DNA of 64,000 nt from Frateuria sp. Soil773 (GTDB taxonomy: Bacteria > Pseudomonadota > Gammaproteobacteria > Xanthomonadales > Rhodanobacteraceae): NCBI RefSeq assembly GCF_001428405.1, contig NZ_LMSL01000039.1, forward strand, positions 199,152 to 263,151, read 5' to 3'. The notes beneath the pieces were generated by a model that did no database searches, was not told the origin of the DNA, and worked only from the letters and a program-made list of their open reading frames with translations. A program made the translations under genes and the position numbers. Position 1 is the first letter of the stretch; each line of letters opens with the position of its first letter. Shown here in pieces: positions 26,285-35,382 of this stretch.

Positions 26285-29005
26285 TCAGTGCTGCTTCGGC
26301 ACTGGACCTTGCACCACCTGTACCAGGTGTGCGGGCTTGACGTACTTCGCGAAAGCGTCCCGGACCTGTTGCGCGGTGAGAGCGAGGTAATGCTCAGCGG
26401 CAACCATCGGCTCGTTCAGCGGTTCGCCCTGGTAGCTCCACTTCAGCAGCGACTTCGCAATGCCATCGACACTTGAGACATCAAGGGGAATCGAGCGAAT
26501 ACGCGCCTGCTTGGCGTTGGTCAGCTCGTCGGGCTTGAGCAAGGAACTCTGCATCAGCATGAGATTCTCCTTGACCAGCTTGTCGACCGGCGCCACCTTG
26601 CTCGGATCGCTGCCGTATCCCACGTAGAAGGTCGAACGTGAGCGGTCGAACTCCATGGACGAATACGCGCCATAGGCGTAGCCGTGCTTGACGCGGATCT
26701 CCAACATCAGCCGCGAGGAAAAAGCGCCGCCGCCGCCCAGCACGTCATTGCCGAGCTCCAGTGCGTAGCGATCGGGATCGTGGAGGTCGAGGTCCAACAT
26801 CTGACCCAGCAGCACATCGTCCTGCGATGCGTAGTCGTTCGGCACCGCGGTGTAGCTCGACGGATTCACCGGCACGGGCTTCGGAATTACATCCGGCTTT
26901 GTACCGACCGCCTTCCAAGCGCCGAAGTATTCCTCGACGACGGCCTTGGCCTGCTGTGGTGCAACATCGCCCACCACCACGATGGTGGTCATGTCGGGGC
27001 GATAGACCCGTGCGAAATAGTCCCTCACGTCCTTCAGCGTCAGCGCGTTTACCGTTCCCGGGGTGGCTTCGCGCAACGCCGGATCGCCTGCTGGATACAA
27101 GCCCTTGTCCAGCGCGCGCATCATTTTGTACTGCGGTGATTGCAGCTCGCCGGCGCGCGTGTCTGCAAGGGTCTTCTGCTGTACGTCGAACGCGGATTGG
27201 GGGAACGCCGGATGCAATTCGTTGTCGGCCAGCAGCTTCATGCCCTGGTCGAAATTCTCGCTGGGAACGGCGAGCTTGAAATCGCCGCCGGCGGACTCGG
27301 TCGCCGCGATTACATCGAGTGCCTTGTGGAAGGCGCCGCGATCCAGTGTGGTGGTGCCGTAGTCGAACAGCGAACCCATCAGCTTGCCGACGCCCTCCTG
27401 GCCTTTCGGTTCCTGCAAGGCGTCGTTGTGATCCACATGGCCCATCACGGTAACGGTCTTGCTGACGGTCTCAGGCTGCACGATCAGCGTGATGCCGTTC
27501 GACAGCTTCATCTGCGTGGGGCTGAGCGTCCAGCGCGGCATTTCCAGCTTGGCGAGCTGCGCCGTCGCCCATTCCGGCAGAGGCGTGTCCAGCTTGTCGT
27601 CACTTGCGAACTGCTCGCTTCCGCCGAAGCCCTGGCTGTCCGGCGGACGCTTGCCGTCGGGGTTCGGTGTAAGCACCACGGTGAGGCGCTGCTCGGGCTT
27701 CAAGTATTCGCGCGCGACGCGGTTCACATCGTCAACGTTGACCTGCTCGATCCGATCGAGCATCTCCTGAGGAGACTGCAACCCCTGCCACGCCAGCGCC
27801 TCTGACCACGCCCCGGCCAGACTCGTAGCACTGTTTTTCCTGAACTCGAACCGCGCTCTTTCCTGGCGCTTGGCAGCTTCGACAAGGTCGGAAGGCAAGC
27901 CGCCCTTTAACATTTCGGCGACGACGCCATCGAGCTGGGCCTCAGCCTGCTTGCTATCGCCCCCTTTCGGAAAACCGACTTCGACGAGGCCGATACCACC
28001 GTGTGCGAACGGCTGCATATCGGTATCGGCGCTAATCACCTTGCCCTGCGCGGCCAGTTGGGACAGATTGCTGCGGGCGTTGCCCAGCACGTCCAACAGC
28101 ACCTTCATCGCAGCGTAGTCTTTCGACTGCTGGCCAGGCATCCGGAAGACGAACTGCACCGATCCGGTCGCACCCGGCGTGGACCTGGCAATGGTCTGGG
28201 GCTTGAACGGTTTCAGATTGACCGGTGCACGTGCTGGCACGTTGCCTTTCGCGATGGGGCCGAACAATTGCTTGACCCTGGCCAGCGCCGCCTGCGGATC
28301 GACATCGCCCACAATCACCAGGATGGCGTTGTTGGGCACATACCAACGATCGTAGAACTTCTGCAGAATCGCACCGTTGGTCTTGTCGAAGCTGGGCCGC
28401 GAGCCCAGTGCGTCTTCGGCATAGCCGGTGCCGGCATACAAGATCCGCTCGGCCTGCGCGTAGGCCAGATAACTGGGATCGGAAATATCCCCCGAGACCT
28501 CTTGTTCGATGGCGCCCTTTTCGAGATCCCAGTCCCTGTCGGTCAAACGAGCGCCGCGCATCCGGATCGCCTCGATGCGCAGCAGCATGTCGAGGTATTG
28601 CACCGGTGCGGCGAAGTAAAACTGGGTGGCGTCGTTGGTGGTGAATGCGTTGTTGCCGGCGCCCATCTTGCCGGTCAGCTCGTTCAGTTGCGCGCCGGTG
28701 AGCCCTTTCGAGTCACGGAACATCATGTGCTCCAGCGCGTGGGCGGTGCCCGGGAAGCCCTTCGGCGCTTCGTAGCTGCCGGCAAGGTAGGTAATCTGCG
28801 TGGTCACCACCGGCGCCAGCCTGTCGCGCACGATCACCACGCGCAGACCGTTGTCCAGCGTTGCGCGGGTGACGTCGTCGGCTGTTGCCTGGGCTGCCGT
28901 GGCGTGCGCGTCGGCGGCGAACGCGGATCGTACGGCGCCGCCAACAAGGCCGAGGCCCAGCAGAATGCCGAGCGAAAGTGGAGCGAGCCTGCCATGATCT
29001 TTCAT
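26285..29005 (-). CDS. M16-family zinc metallopeptidase (periplasmic)
   Basis: The protein of 906 residues has a signal peptide (LGILLGLGLVGGAVRSAFA-AD) and two tandem M16 modules. The first holds the inverted zinc motif HALEH at residues 89-93 with the third ligand Glu near 167-169 (EKGAIEQEV). The second module (SNGITLIVQPETVSKTV) lacks the motif, as in pitrilysin-type clamshell enzymes. Such enzymes cut short peptides inside a closed chamber. The start at 29005 has AAGG upstream; 34 bases separate its stop from dsbD. Confidence 0.92.
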   Translation of the reverse strand: MKDHGRLAPLSLGILLGLGLVGGAVRSAFAADAHATAAQATADDVTRATLDNGLRVVIVRDRLAPVVTTQITYLAGSYEAPKGFPGTAHALEHMMFRDSKGLTGAQLNELTGKMGAGNNAFTTNDATQFYFAAPVQYLDMLLRIEAIRMRGARLTDRDWDLEKGAIEQEVSGDISDPSYLAYAQAERILYAGTGYAEDALGSRPSFDKTNGAILQKFYDRWYVPNNAILVIVGDVDPQAALARVKQLFGPIAKGNVPARAPVNLKPFKPQTIARSTPGATGSVQFVFRMPGQQSKDYAAMKVLLDVLGNARSNLSQLAAQGKVISADTDMQPFAHGGIGLVEVGFPKGGDSKQAEAQLDGVVAEMLKGGLPSDLVEAAKRQERARFEFRKNSATSLAGAWSEALAWQGLQSPQEMLDRIEQVNVDDVNRVAREYLKPEQRLTVVLTPNPDGKRPPDSQGFGGSEQFASDDKLDTPLPEWATAQLAKLEMPRWTLSPTQMKLSNGITLIVQPETVSKTVTVMGHVDHNDALQEPKGQEGVGKLMGSLFDYGTTTLDRGAFHKALDVIAATESAGGDFKLAVPSENFDQGMKLLADNELHPAFPQSAFDVQQKTLADTRAGELQSPQYKMMRALDKGLYPAGDPALREATPGTVNALTLKDVRDYFARVYRPDMTTIVVVGDVAPQQAKAVVEEYFGAWKAVGTKPDVIPKPVPVNPSSYTAVPNDYASQDDVLLGQMLDLDLHDPDRYALELGNDVLGGGGAFSSRLMLEIRVKHGYAYGAYSSMEFDRSRSTFYVGYGSDPSKVAPVDKLVKENLMLMQSSLLKPDELTNAKQARIRSIPLDVSSVDGIAKSLLKWSYQGEPLNEPMVAAEHYLALTAQQVRDAFAKYVKPAHLVQVVQGPVPKQH

Positions 29006-29183
29006 CGTGAGCACCTTACATAGGCGTGGAAATGGTGGCCGCATGAAGCACGAGAGCCCGACAGCGGCTTTGAACTGACGAGTGGCCAACTGCAAAGCTG
29101 ATCAGTTGCGAATGATGCGATGCTGGAACAAGCGCACCGCTGGCGAGGCGCACAGCCCCCAGGCTTGGCACGCCACGGGATAT

Positions 29184-30554
29184 TCACAGGACGCCACCGT
29201 GATGTTTCCAATGCGTCACGGCGTCTTTGGTAGCCTTTGGAAACTGTTTCTCGGCGGTATGCAGCGCCGCATAGAACAGCTTCTCCGCTTCGGGACGGCG
29301 ATTGAGCGCAATCAGGGCCTTGGCCAGCGAATGGGTGATGTCGAGCTTGTCCGCGGCGCTGGCATTGGCCGATGCGCGTTGCAGATAGGGCAGCGCTTCC
29401 GTCGCATGGCCTTGCTTGAGCAGGCTTTCGCCGTACTGGGATTGATAGATGAAATTATCGGGAAACGCCTCGGCCATCGCCTTTCGCAAAGCGATGTCAT
29501 CGACCTGGGAACCATGCATGCTCAGGAATTCGTCGAGCACGTCGGCCATGGCTTGATCGCGCTTGACGTCGAAACCGCCGCGCCCGTCATCCAGCGCCTT
29601 GCGACCGATGGCAATCGCTCGTTCGTAAGTGGCCTTCTCGGCGGCGGCATCTCCCACGGCTTTGTAGTAGCCCGCCAGCGTGTAGGTCGCATCGCGCAAG
29701 TCACCCGATTCCGCAGTAGGCATCTTGGTCTCGTAGAGCGACTCCAGCGCCGGCAACTGCGCAGCGGCCAACGCTTTGCGCTTCGCAGGCGACAGGTCAT
29801 CAGCGCAATCGATCAGCATGCCCGCCATGCTGAAGCGGTCATCCATCCCGAGTGGACCGCGCAGTGCCTGCTGGGCGTGCGTCCGACATTCCTCCGCAAG
29901 ACGCGCGCGCTGCGCCCGCGACTGCTTCGGCCGGCGGAGTTGACCCGACTCGGCATCCGTCTGCACGATGGCAAGCCTCGCTGCGGCCTTGTCATCGCCC
30001 TGAACCGCTTTGCGCGTGGCTGCCGGCAACGTTGCAAACCAGTCCAGCCCGTCCTGTGGCCGGTTGCGGTCGTCATAAGCTCGCAGCACGGCAACCACGG
30101 CCTCGACCGAACCGCGCGCGGCATCGGCCTTCAAAGTATCGAACGTGCGCGTGTTATTCAGGAGGCCGTCGAGATCTCGATAAAACCTGGCGCTCTCCAT
30201 TTCACCCGTCAGTTGCCCCCGCTCTTTACCGTTAGGGTCGAGCACGACATAAGTCGGCAGGAAGGCCACATGGAGCTTGTTCATCCATGCGTGGCCCTCG
30301 ACCGAATCGGCGTCGCTGCGCACCAGTACGAATCGACGCCGCATCACCTCCCATTCCGGACCGTTCAATACCTTGGCCTCCATGGCATGGCAGGAGTGAC
30401 ACCAGGCCGCCGAGAAATCGACGAACACCGGAAGTTGCTTGGCTTGGGCGACCCGGAGCGCGTCATCGACGCTGGTCAGCACGGCCTCCGCACGCGCTGC
30501 GCCATGGAATGCGATGCCTGCGAGCAACAAGGCAAGGAAGGTGGACGGTCTCAT
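29184..30554 (-). CDS. Secreted thioredoxin-fold protein with helical repeats (copy 1)
   Basis: The 456-residue protein has a signal peptide (MRPSTFLALLLAGIAFHGAA), a thioredoxin-like domain with WCHSCH near residue 51 and cis-proline FLPTYVVLDPNGKERG, then about 300 residues of TPR-like helices (LADVLDEFLSMHG ..., NFIYQSQYGESLLKQGHATEA). It resembles DsbD-gamma/thiol-disulfide proteins acting in the periplasm and is a natural electron acceptor for DsbD. It is paralogous over its whole length to the next gene; 57 bases separate them. Confidence 0.82.
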   Translation of the reverse strand: MRPSTFLALLLAGIAFHGAARAEAVLTSVDDALRVAQAKQLPVFVDFSAAWCHSCHAMEAKVLNGPEWEVMRRRFVLVRSDADSVEGHAWMNKLHVAFLPTYVVLDPNGKERGQLTGEMESARFYRDLDGLLNNTRTFDTLKADAARGSVEAVVAVLRAYDDRNRPQDGLDWFATLPAATRKAVQGDDKAAARLAIVQTDAESGQLRRPKQSRAQRARLAEECRTHAQQALRGPLGMDDRFSMAGMLIDCADDLSPAKRKALAAAQLPALESLYETKMPTAESGDLRDATYTLAGYYKAVGDAAAEKATYERAIAIGRKALDDGRGGFDVKRDQAMADVLDEFLSMHGSQVDDIALRKAMAEAFPDNFIYQSQYGESLLKQGHATEALPYLQRASANASAADKLDITHSLAKALIALNRRPEAEKLFYAALHTAEKQFPKATKDAVTHWKHHGGVL

Positions 30555-30611
30555 GGCAATGCGTTCTCGAATGTGGACATAGGCAGCGATGGAATAGGTA
30601 AAACCGGCTGA

Positions 30612-31985
30612 TCAATGTGCGGGGTCCGGTGGCAGCTTCATGCGCTTCTCCTCCTGCTCGGTGAAATCCGGAAATTCCGCCTTGGATTGCTGCAACGCCG
30701 CGTCGTACAACTTGACAGCCTCGGGACGACGATGCAGCGCGATCAGCGCCTTGGCGCGCGCGTAGGTAATGCCGAGCTTGTCTTCGTCATTGGCATTGGC
30801 CGATGCGCGTTCCAGATACGGCAACGACTCGGCTGCCTTGCCGTGCTTGAGTAGATAGTTGCCGTATTCGGACTGGTAGTAGAAGCTGTCCGAATAAGCT
30901 TCGGCCAAATCCTTCAGAAGCTCGATGCGCCTGGCCTTGTGTCCTCGCCACTCCAGGAGTTCGTTCAGAACATCAGCCATGCCCCGATCGCGCTTGACGT
31001 CGAAACCGCCATGGCCGTCGTCCAACGCCTTGCTGGCTATCACGATGGCGTGTTCGTAGGTGGCGTTCTCTGCAGAGCGGTCGCCCAGCGTCTTGTAGTA
31101 GAACGCCAACGTGTCGGTGGCTTCGCGTAAGACTCCCGAGTCGCTGGCAGGTACACCTTTGTCGTAAAGCTTCCTTAATGTCGGCAGCTGCGCCGTGGCG
31201 AGCGCTTTGCGCTGAGGCGCCGGCAAATCCATGGCGCATGAAAGCAGCGTATCGGCAGTCTCGAAATGCTCGTCGAGTTCGAGCGGGCCGCTCAGCGCCT
31301 GCTGGGCATGAGCCAGGCACTCCTTCGCAAAAGCTTGCTTCTCCTTCGAACTCTTCGCCCGGTACAGTTGGTGCAATTCGGCATTTGCCTGCACAACGGC
31401 AAGCTGCGCAGCGGCCTTGGCATCCCTCTGAACGGCATCGCGCGTGGTGGCGGGCAGAGTGTCAAACCAGTGCAGTCCACTCTCTTGTTGCTGATCACGC
31501 GCCGCATAGGCATGTAATACCTTGGTGACGGCCTCGATCGAACCACCTGCGGCATTCTTCTTGAGCCTGATGAGCGCTTCCTGACCATCCAGGATGCGGT
31601 CAAGCGCCCGATAAAACTCCGCACGCTGCATTTCCCCGGTCAGGCGGCCGCGCTCGCTGCCGTCCGGGTTGAGCACGATGTAAGTCGGCAATCCTCCGAT
31701 GTGCAATTTTTCCCTCCAGGCACCGCCGTTCACCGAATCCGCATCGCTGCGCACCAGCACGAAGCGGCTCTGGCGTTCGTCCCATTCGCGGCCGGTCAAT
31801 ACCTTGGCGTCCATGGCACGGCAGGGGTGGCACCAGGTCGCCCAAAAATCGACGAACACCGGCTCCTGTTTGGCCTGCGCGACCTTGAGGGCTTGATCGA
31901 TATTCGTAATCGTCGTGCGCGCATGTGCCGCACCACAGAGCATCATGCCGGAGACAAGCACGGTACGAATGAAGCTACGTGTCAT
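30612..31985 (-). CDS. Secreted thioredoxin-fold protein with helical repeats (copy 2)
   Basis: A 457-residue paralogue of the preceding protein with the same layout: signal peptide (MTRSFIRTVLVSGMMLCGAAHA), thioredoxin domain with WCHPCR (copy 1 has WCHSCH), cis-proline GLPTYIVLNPDGSERG, then TPR-like helices. The different dipeptide between the redox cysteines implies a different redox potential or partner. It is the first gene after the TonB receptor on the minus strand, 35 bases downstream of it. Confidence 0.82.
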   Translation of the reverse strand: MTRSFIRTVLVSGMMLCGAAHARTTITNIDQALKVAQAKQEPVFVDFWATWCHPCRAMDAKVLTGREWDERQSRFVLVRSDADSVNGGAWREKLHIGGLPTYIVLNPDGSERGRLTGEMQRAEFYRALDRILDGQEALIRLKKNAAGGSIEAVTKVLHAYAARDQQQESGLHWFDTLPATTRDAVQRDAKAAAQLAVVQANAELHQLYRAKSSKEKQAFAKECLAHAQQALSGPLELDEHFETADTLLSCAMDLPAPQRKALATAQLPTLRKLYDKGVPASDSGVLREATDTLAFYYKTLGDRSAENATYEHAIVIASKALDDGHGGFDVKRDRGMADVLNELLEWRGHKARRIELLKDLAEAYSDSFYYQSEYGNYLLKHGKAAESLPYLERASANANDEDKLGITYARAKALIALHRRPEAVKLYDAALQQSKAEFPDFTEQEEKRMKLPPDPAH

Positions 31986-32020
31986 AAGAACTCTCGCCCA
32001 ATTGGATGGGAAACAAGCGA

Positions 32021-35000
32021 TCAGCGGTCACCGCCGATGCCGAACCGGTAACGCGCCTCGACAAAGAGTTCGCGACCGAACGGGTTGTAGTTGCCGGCAT
32101 TGAACGGTTGATTGGTATACCCGGGCTGGGTAACGTCGACCGGCGGCATGGAGTTCTTGATGTTGTTGGCACGCAACGAAAGCTGCCAAGTCGGCGTCGG
32201 CGAATAATTGATGCTGAGGTTGTAGATGCGCCACGCCGTGAGTTTGCCGGCATAGGGCACGTCGTAACTGTTGCTGTTCGCGGCGGCAAAATTCGGCGTC
32301 GGCCCGAAGTAGGTGCCGTAAAGCGTGACGTCCCATTTGCGCCTGCTCCAGGTCAACGACGCATTCGCCTTCGTCCCGAACTCCGTCCTGAAGAATCCCG
32401 GGCTGTTGAGGAAATCGATCTCCTCGTCGCCCGGAAATTGCTGCTGGCGGTGGGTCAGGACGCGCGTATAGGCCAGATGCAGCCCGAACCGGCCATAAGC
32501 TCCCGCGTCAAGACGATAGTCGAGACCCGCGATGACGGAGTTGTTCAGTTCGTGCGCGATGTTGATCTTGGTGGCGGCCACGGAGCGGATGCGCCCCAGC
32601 AACGGCGAACCGGGTGGAACGGGGTCACGCGTGATCTGTTCGTTGGCGGCCTTGCATGTCGGCGAGGACGGCTCCAGCGTGCCGTTTTCGCAATCCAACT
32701 GGGTCTGCAGAAGATAATCCGCATATTCTTGCAACACCTCGTTGCGGATGGAGGTGTGCTGATAGTCCAGGTTCATCGACAAGCTTGTCGTGGGCGACCA
32801 GACCACGCCATAGGACCAGCTTTTGGCCGTCATCGGCTGCAGATGCGGATTGCTCGTCTGCATCAGAGTGATGGGCTCGTCCGCGTACTGATACGGACAA
32901 TTCCCGATATTGGCTCCCGTAAACCCCAGACGGGAGCAATTGACCCAGTCCGTCGCAAAACTCTGGCTCGTGCTGCCGCCTTCGAATTCGTCGGTCAGCG
33001 ACGGTGCCTTGAACGACGTGGCATACCGGCCGCGCAACAGCAGACTGTCGAACGGACGAAACTCCAGCCCCAGGCTGTAAGTCGGTTTGCTGAAACGCGC
33101 GCCCTCCGCATCATAGGCGTCGTAACGGCCCGACAGATCGGCGGTGAGCATCTTGAACAGCGGCAGATTCAGTTCCGCCGCGGTCGCATAGCGGTTGCGG
33201 TGGCCCTCGCTTGGATTGAAGGCGAAGGCGACGCCGTACAGTTCACCCGATGTGAACGCCGGGGAAGGCAGATACTTCCACGTCTCATAGCCTTTCTCGA
33301 CCACGAGTGCCAGCCCTGCATCGCCGCCGGGCAGTGTGAACAGCGAGCTCTGCGTCAACTGCGCGCGCAGTTGATCGTTGCGATCGGTGCTCCTGTTCGA
33401 CCCGGCGCCCAGATACCCCGCGAATTGCTCAGGTGTGAGCGGCGTGGCCAGCAGGCTGTAATTCGGCGAATAGATGGGGGAACCATCGGCGCTTGTACCT
33501 AGCTGCGGACCAAGCACCGTATTGCCGTACGAACCGGGGATACCGGTTGCCAGCATCTCGCTCGAACGCTCGTCGGAGCGTTCATAGGCGCGGGTGAAGC
33601 CGACATCCAGGTCCCAGCCCGCGCCGAAATCAACCTTACCGCCGATCGTGGCGGTGTAGGTGTTCTCGTAGTTCCTTTGCGTCAACAGGCCATCGAGGCT
33701 ATGGGATATTTCCTCGGGTGCGAATTGACGCCAGATGATCACATCATCGTCGAGGTTCGGGTCGTAGATTATCGGAGCGAAGAGCTTGTCCAACGCGTGC
33801 GCCTGCTCTTCGTAGTTGTAGAGCAGGTCGGCATACAGATTCACGTCGTCATTGACGGCATAATCGGCGTGTACGCTCAGGCTTGCGTTCCGGTCCTTGT
33901 TGAGCAAAGTGTTGTACGCCTCGGTTTTCACCGAACCGCAATAAGGGCCATAAACTGGATCCAGGTAATAACGTTCACTGCCTCCCCACAACCCGGTCAG
34001 CTTGCCGCAATCGCTCGGCTGCGTCGGCAAATATGTGGCTCCGGAATATCCAAGGGCATAGATATTCGTTGTCGCCTGCTGTGGGCTGATGCCGCCTGCA
34101 TAGTTCTGTGCGGTGACCTTACGCTGGAAATCCCACATCGGCTGCTGATCATTCACCTGCGCGCCGACCATCAGACTCAGTTTGCCGATCTCGAAGCTGT
34201 CGGACGCGCTCACCATCCGTTCGCGCCCACCGCCGTCCGAATACCAGCCGTAGCGCGCATCGAGCGTACCGAACTGGACGTGCTTCTTGAGCACGATGTT
34301 GATGACGCCGGCGATCGCATCGGACCCGTACAACGATGACTGCGCACCAGGCAGGACTTCGATGCGCTCGACCATGTCGATCGGGATGCCGCTCAGATTG
34401 TTGTACAACTCGTCTGAGTTATTGCTCTCCGCGATCTGCGAAGAAGTCGGCATCGGCCGCCCGTTGATCAGGAATTTGGTGTAGCTCGGGTCAAGGCCGA
34501 ACAAGCTGACGGTCTTCGTAGCCCAAGGCTTCGATTGACCGGTAGTACCGGCATTGAGGCCGTTATTGCTGCTGGCGCCGGTATTGAAGGAGAGGTTTTG
34601 CAATGCGTCTGCCACGCTCGAAAAGCCGTGGTTCTTGATGTCTTCCGCGGAAATCACGACCAACGGGCTCGCCGTTTCGATGCGTGTACGCGGGAGCAGC
34701 GAACCGAGCACCGTTATGGACTGGAGTGTCGTCGGCTTGGATGCAGGCGGCGGACTCGGTACGGCGCGAGGACCGTCCCCCGATGAACGGGGCGCCGTCC
34801 GCGGGTGGTGTGGCCCCGACTTTCGGATGGCGACCAGATTTTGGCCGACCACGCTGTATTCGAGCCCGTTGCCCGCCAGCAGTCTGTCCAGCGCCTCTCG
34901 CCATGTCATGTGCCCGCTGATGGCGGGCGCCGTCTTGCCCTGCACCAGTTCGGGCGCGTAGGAGATCTGCATCTGGCTCTGGGCGGCCAATTGATTGAGC

Positions 35001-35182
35001 GCATCGCCCAGCTCCCCTGCCGCGATGCTGTACTGCTGCGGCGCGATATCCACGGCGCGTGCTTGTTGTGCCTGCACCGGGAAATCTACGGCCAATGCAG
35101 CCAATGCGGCGAATAGACCTACGTACAACCGATGTCGCGGAAAGCCACGCATCGTACGAACGTTCTTTGAATCAGCCTTCAT
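32021..35182 (-). CDS. TonB-dependent outer-membrane receptor with STN domain
   Basis: The 1053-residue receptor has a signal peptide, an N-terminal secretin/TonB STN signalling domain (APQQYSIAAGELGDALNQLA ... SGHMTWREALDRLLAGNGLE), a plug domain (LGSLLPRTRIETASPLVVIS) and a large beta-barrel ending FVEARYRFGIGGDR. The STN domain normally contacts a FecR anti-sigma factor; such a gene and an ECF sigma gene lie upstream. The barrel resembles the large Xanthomonadales receptors (plug VLPGAQSSLYGSDAIAGVIN). The substrate cannot be read from sequence, but adjoining peptidases suggest a peptide. Confidence 0.92.
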   Translation of the reverse strand: MKADSKNVRTMRGFPRHRLYVGLFAALAALAVDFPVQAQQARAVDIAPQQYSIAAGELGDALNQLAAQSQMQISYAPELVQGKTAPAISGHMTWREALDRLLAGNGLEYSVVGQNLVAIRKSGPHHPRTAPRSSGDGPRAVPSPPPASKPTTLQSITVLGSLLPRTRIETASPLVVISAEDIKNHGFSSVADALQNLSFNTGASSNNGLNAGTTGQSKPWATKTVSLFGLDPSYTKFLINGRPMPTSSQIAESNNSDELYNNLSGIPIDMVERIEVLPGAQSSLYGSDAIAGVINIVLKKHVQFGTLDARYGWYSDGGGRERMVSASDSFEIGKLSLMVGAQVNDQQPMWDFQRKVTAQNYAGGISPQQATTNIYALGYSGATYLPTQPSDCGKLTGLWGGSERYYLDPVYGPYCGSVKTEAYNTLLNKDRNASLSVHADYAVNDDVNLYADLLYNYEEQAHALDKLFAPIIYDPNLDDDVIIWRQFAPEEISHSLDGLLTQRNYENTYTATIGGKVDFGAGWDLDVGFTRAYERSDERSSEMLATGIPGSYGNTVLGPQLGTSADGSPIYSPNYSLLATPLTPEQFAGYLGAGSNRSTDRNDQLRAQLTQSSLFTLPGGDAGLALVVEKGYETWKYLPSPAFTSGELYGVAFAFNPSEGHRNRYATAAELNLPLFKMLTADLSGRYDAYDAEGARFSKPTYSLGLEFRPFDSLLLRGRYATSFKAPSLTDEFEGGSTSQSFATDWVNCSRLGFTGANIGNCPYQYADEPITLMQTSNPHLQPMTAKSWSYGVVWSPTTSLSMNLDYQHTSIRNEVLQEYADYLLQTQLDCENGTLEPSSPTCKAANEQITRDPVPPGSPLLGRIRSVAATKINIAHELNNSVIAGLDYRLDAGAYGRFGLHLAYTRVLTHRQQQFPGDEEIDFLNSPGFFRTEFGTKANASLTWSRRKWDVTLYGTYFGPTPNFAAANSNSYDVPYAGKLTAWRIYNLSINYSPTPTWQLSLRANNIKNSMPPVDVTQPGYTNQPFNAGNYNPFGRELFVEARYRFGIGGDR

Positions 35183-35382
35183 GTCCCCTCCCCCACGGAT
35201 AGGTTGCTGGCCGCCAATATCATCCTTAGCGCAACGAACATCGGTCCGTCACGATCCTGTAATGCATGGGAGGGGAGGAGACCCTACCGCGCGGGAGAAA
35301 ATTCTTGGCCGGCCCTGGGTTGGTTCATCAGGGCAGCGTCCCCCTGCCGGGGACATCGCCGCCGACCGGTGGTCATAGCGGC

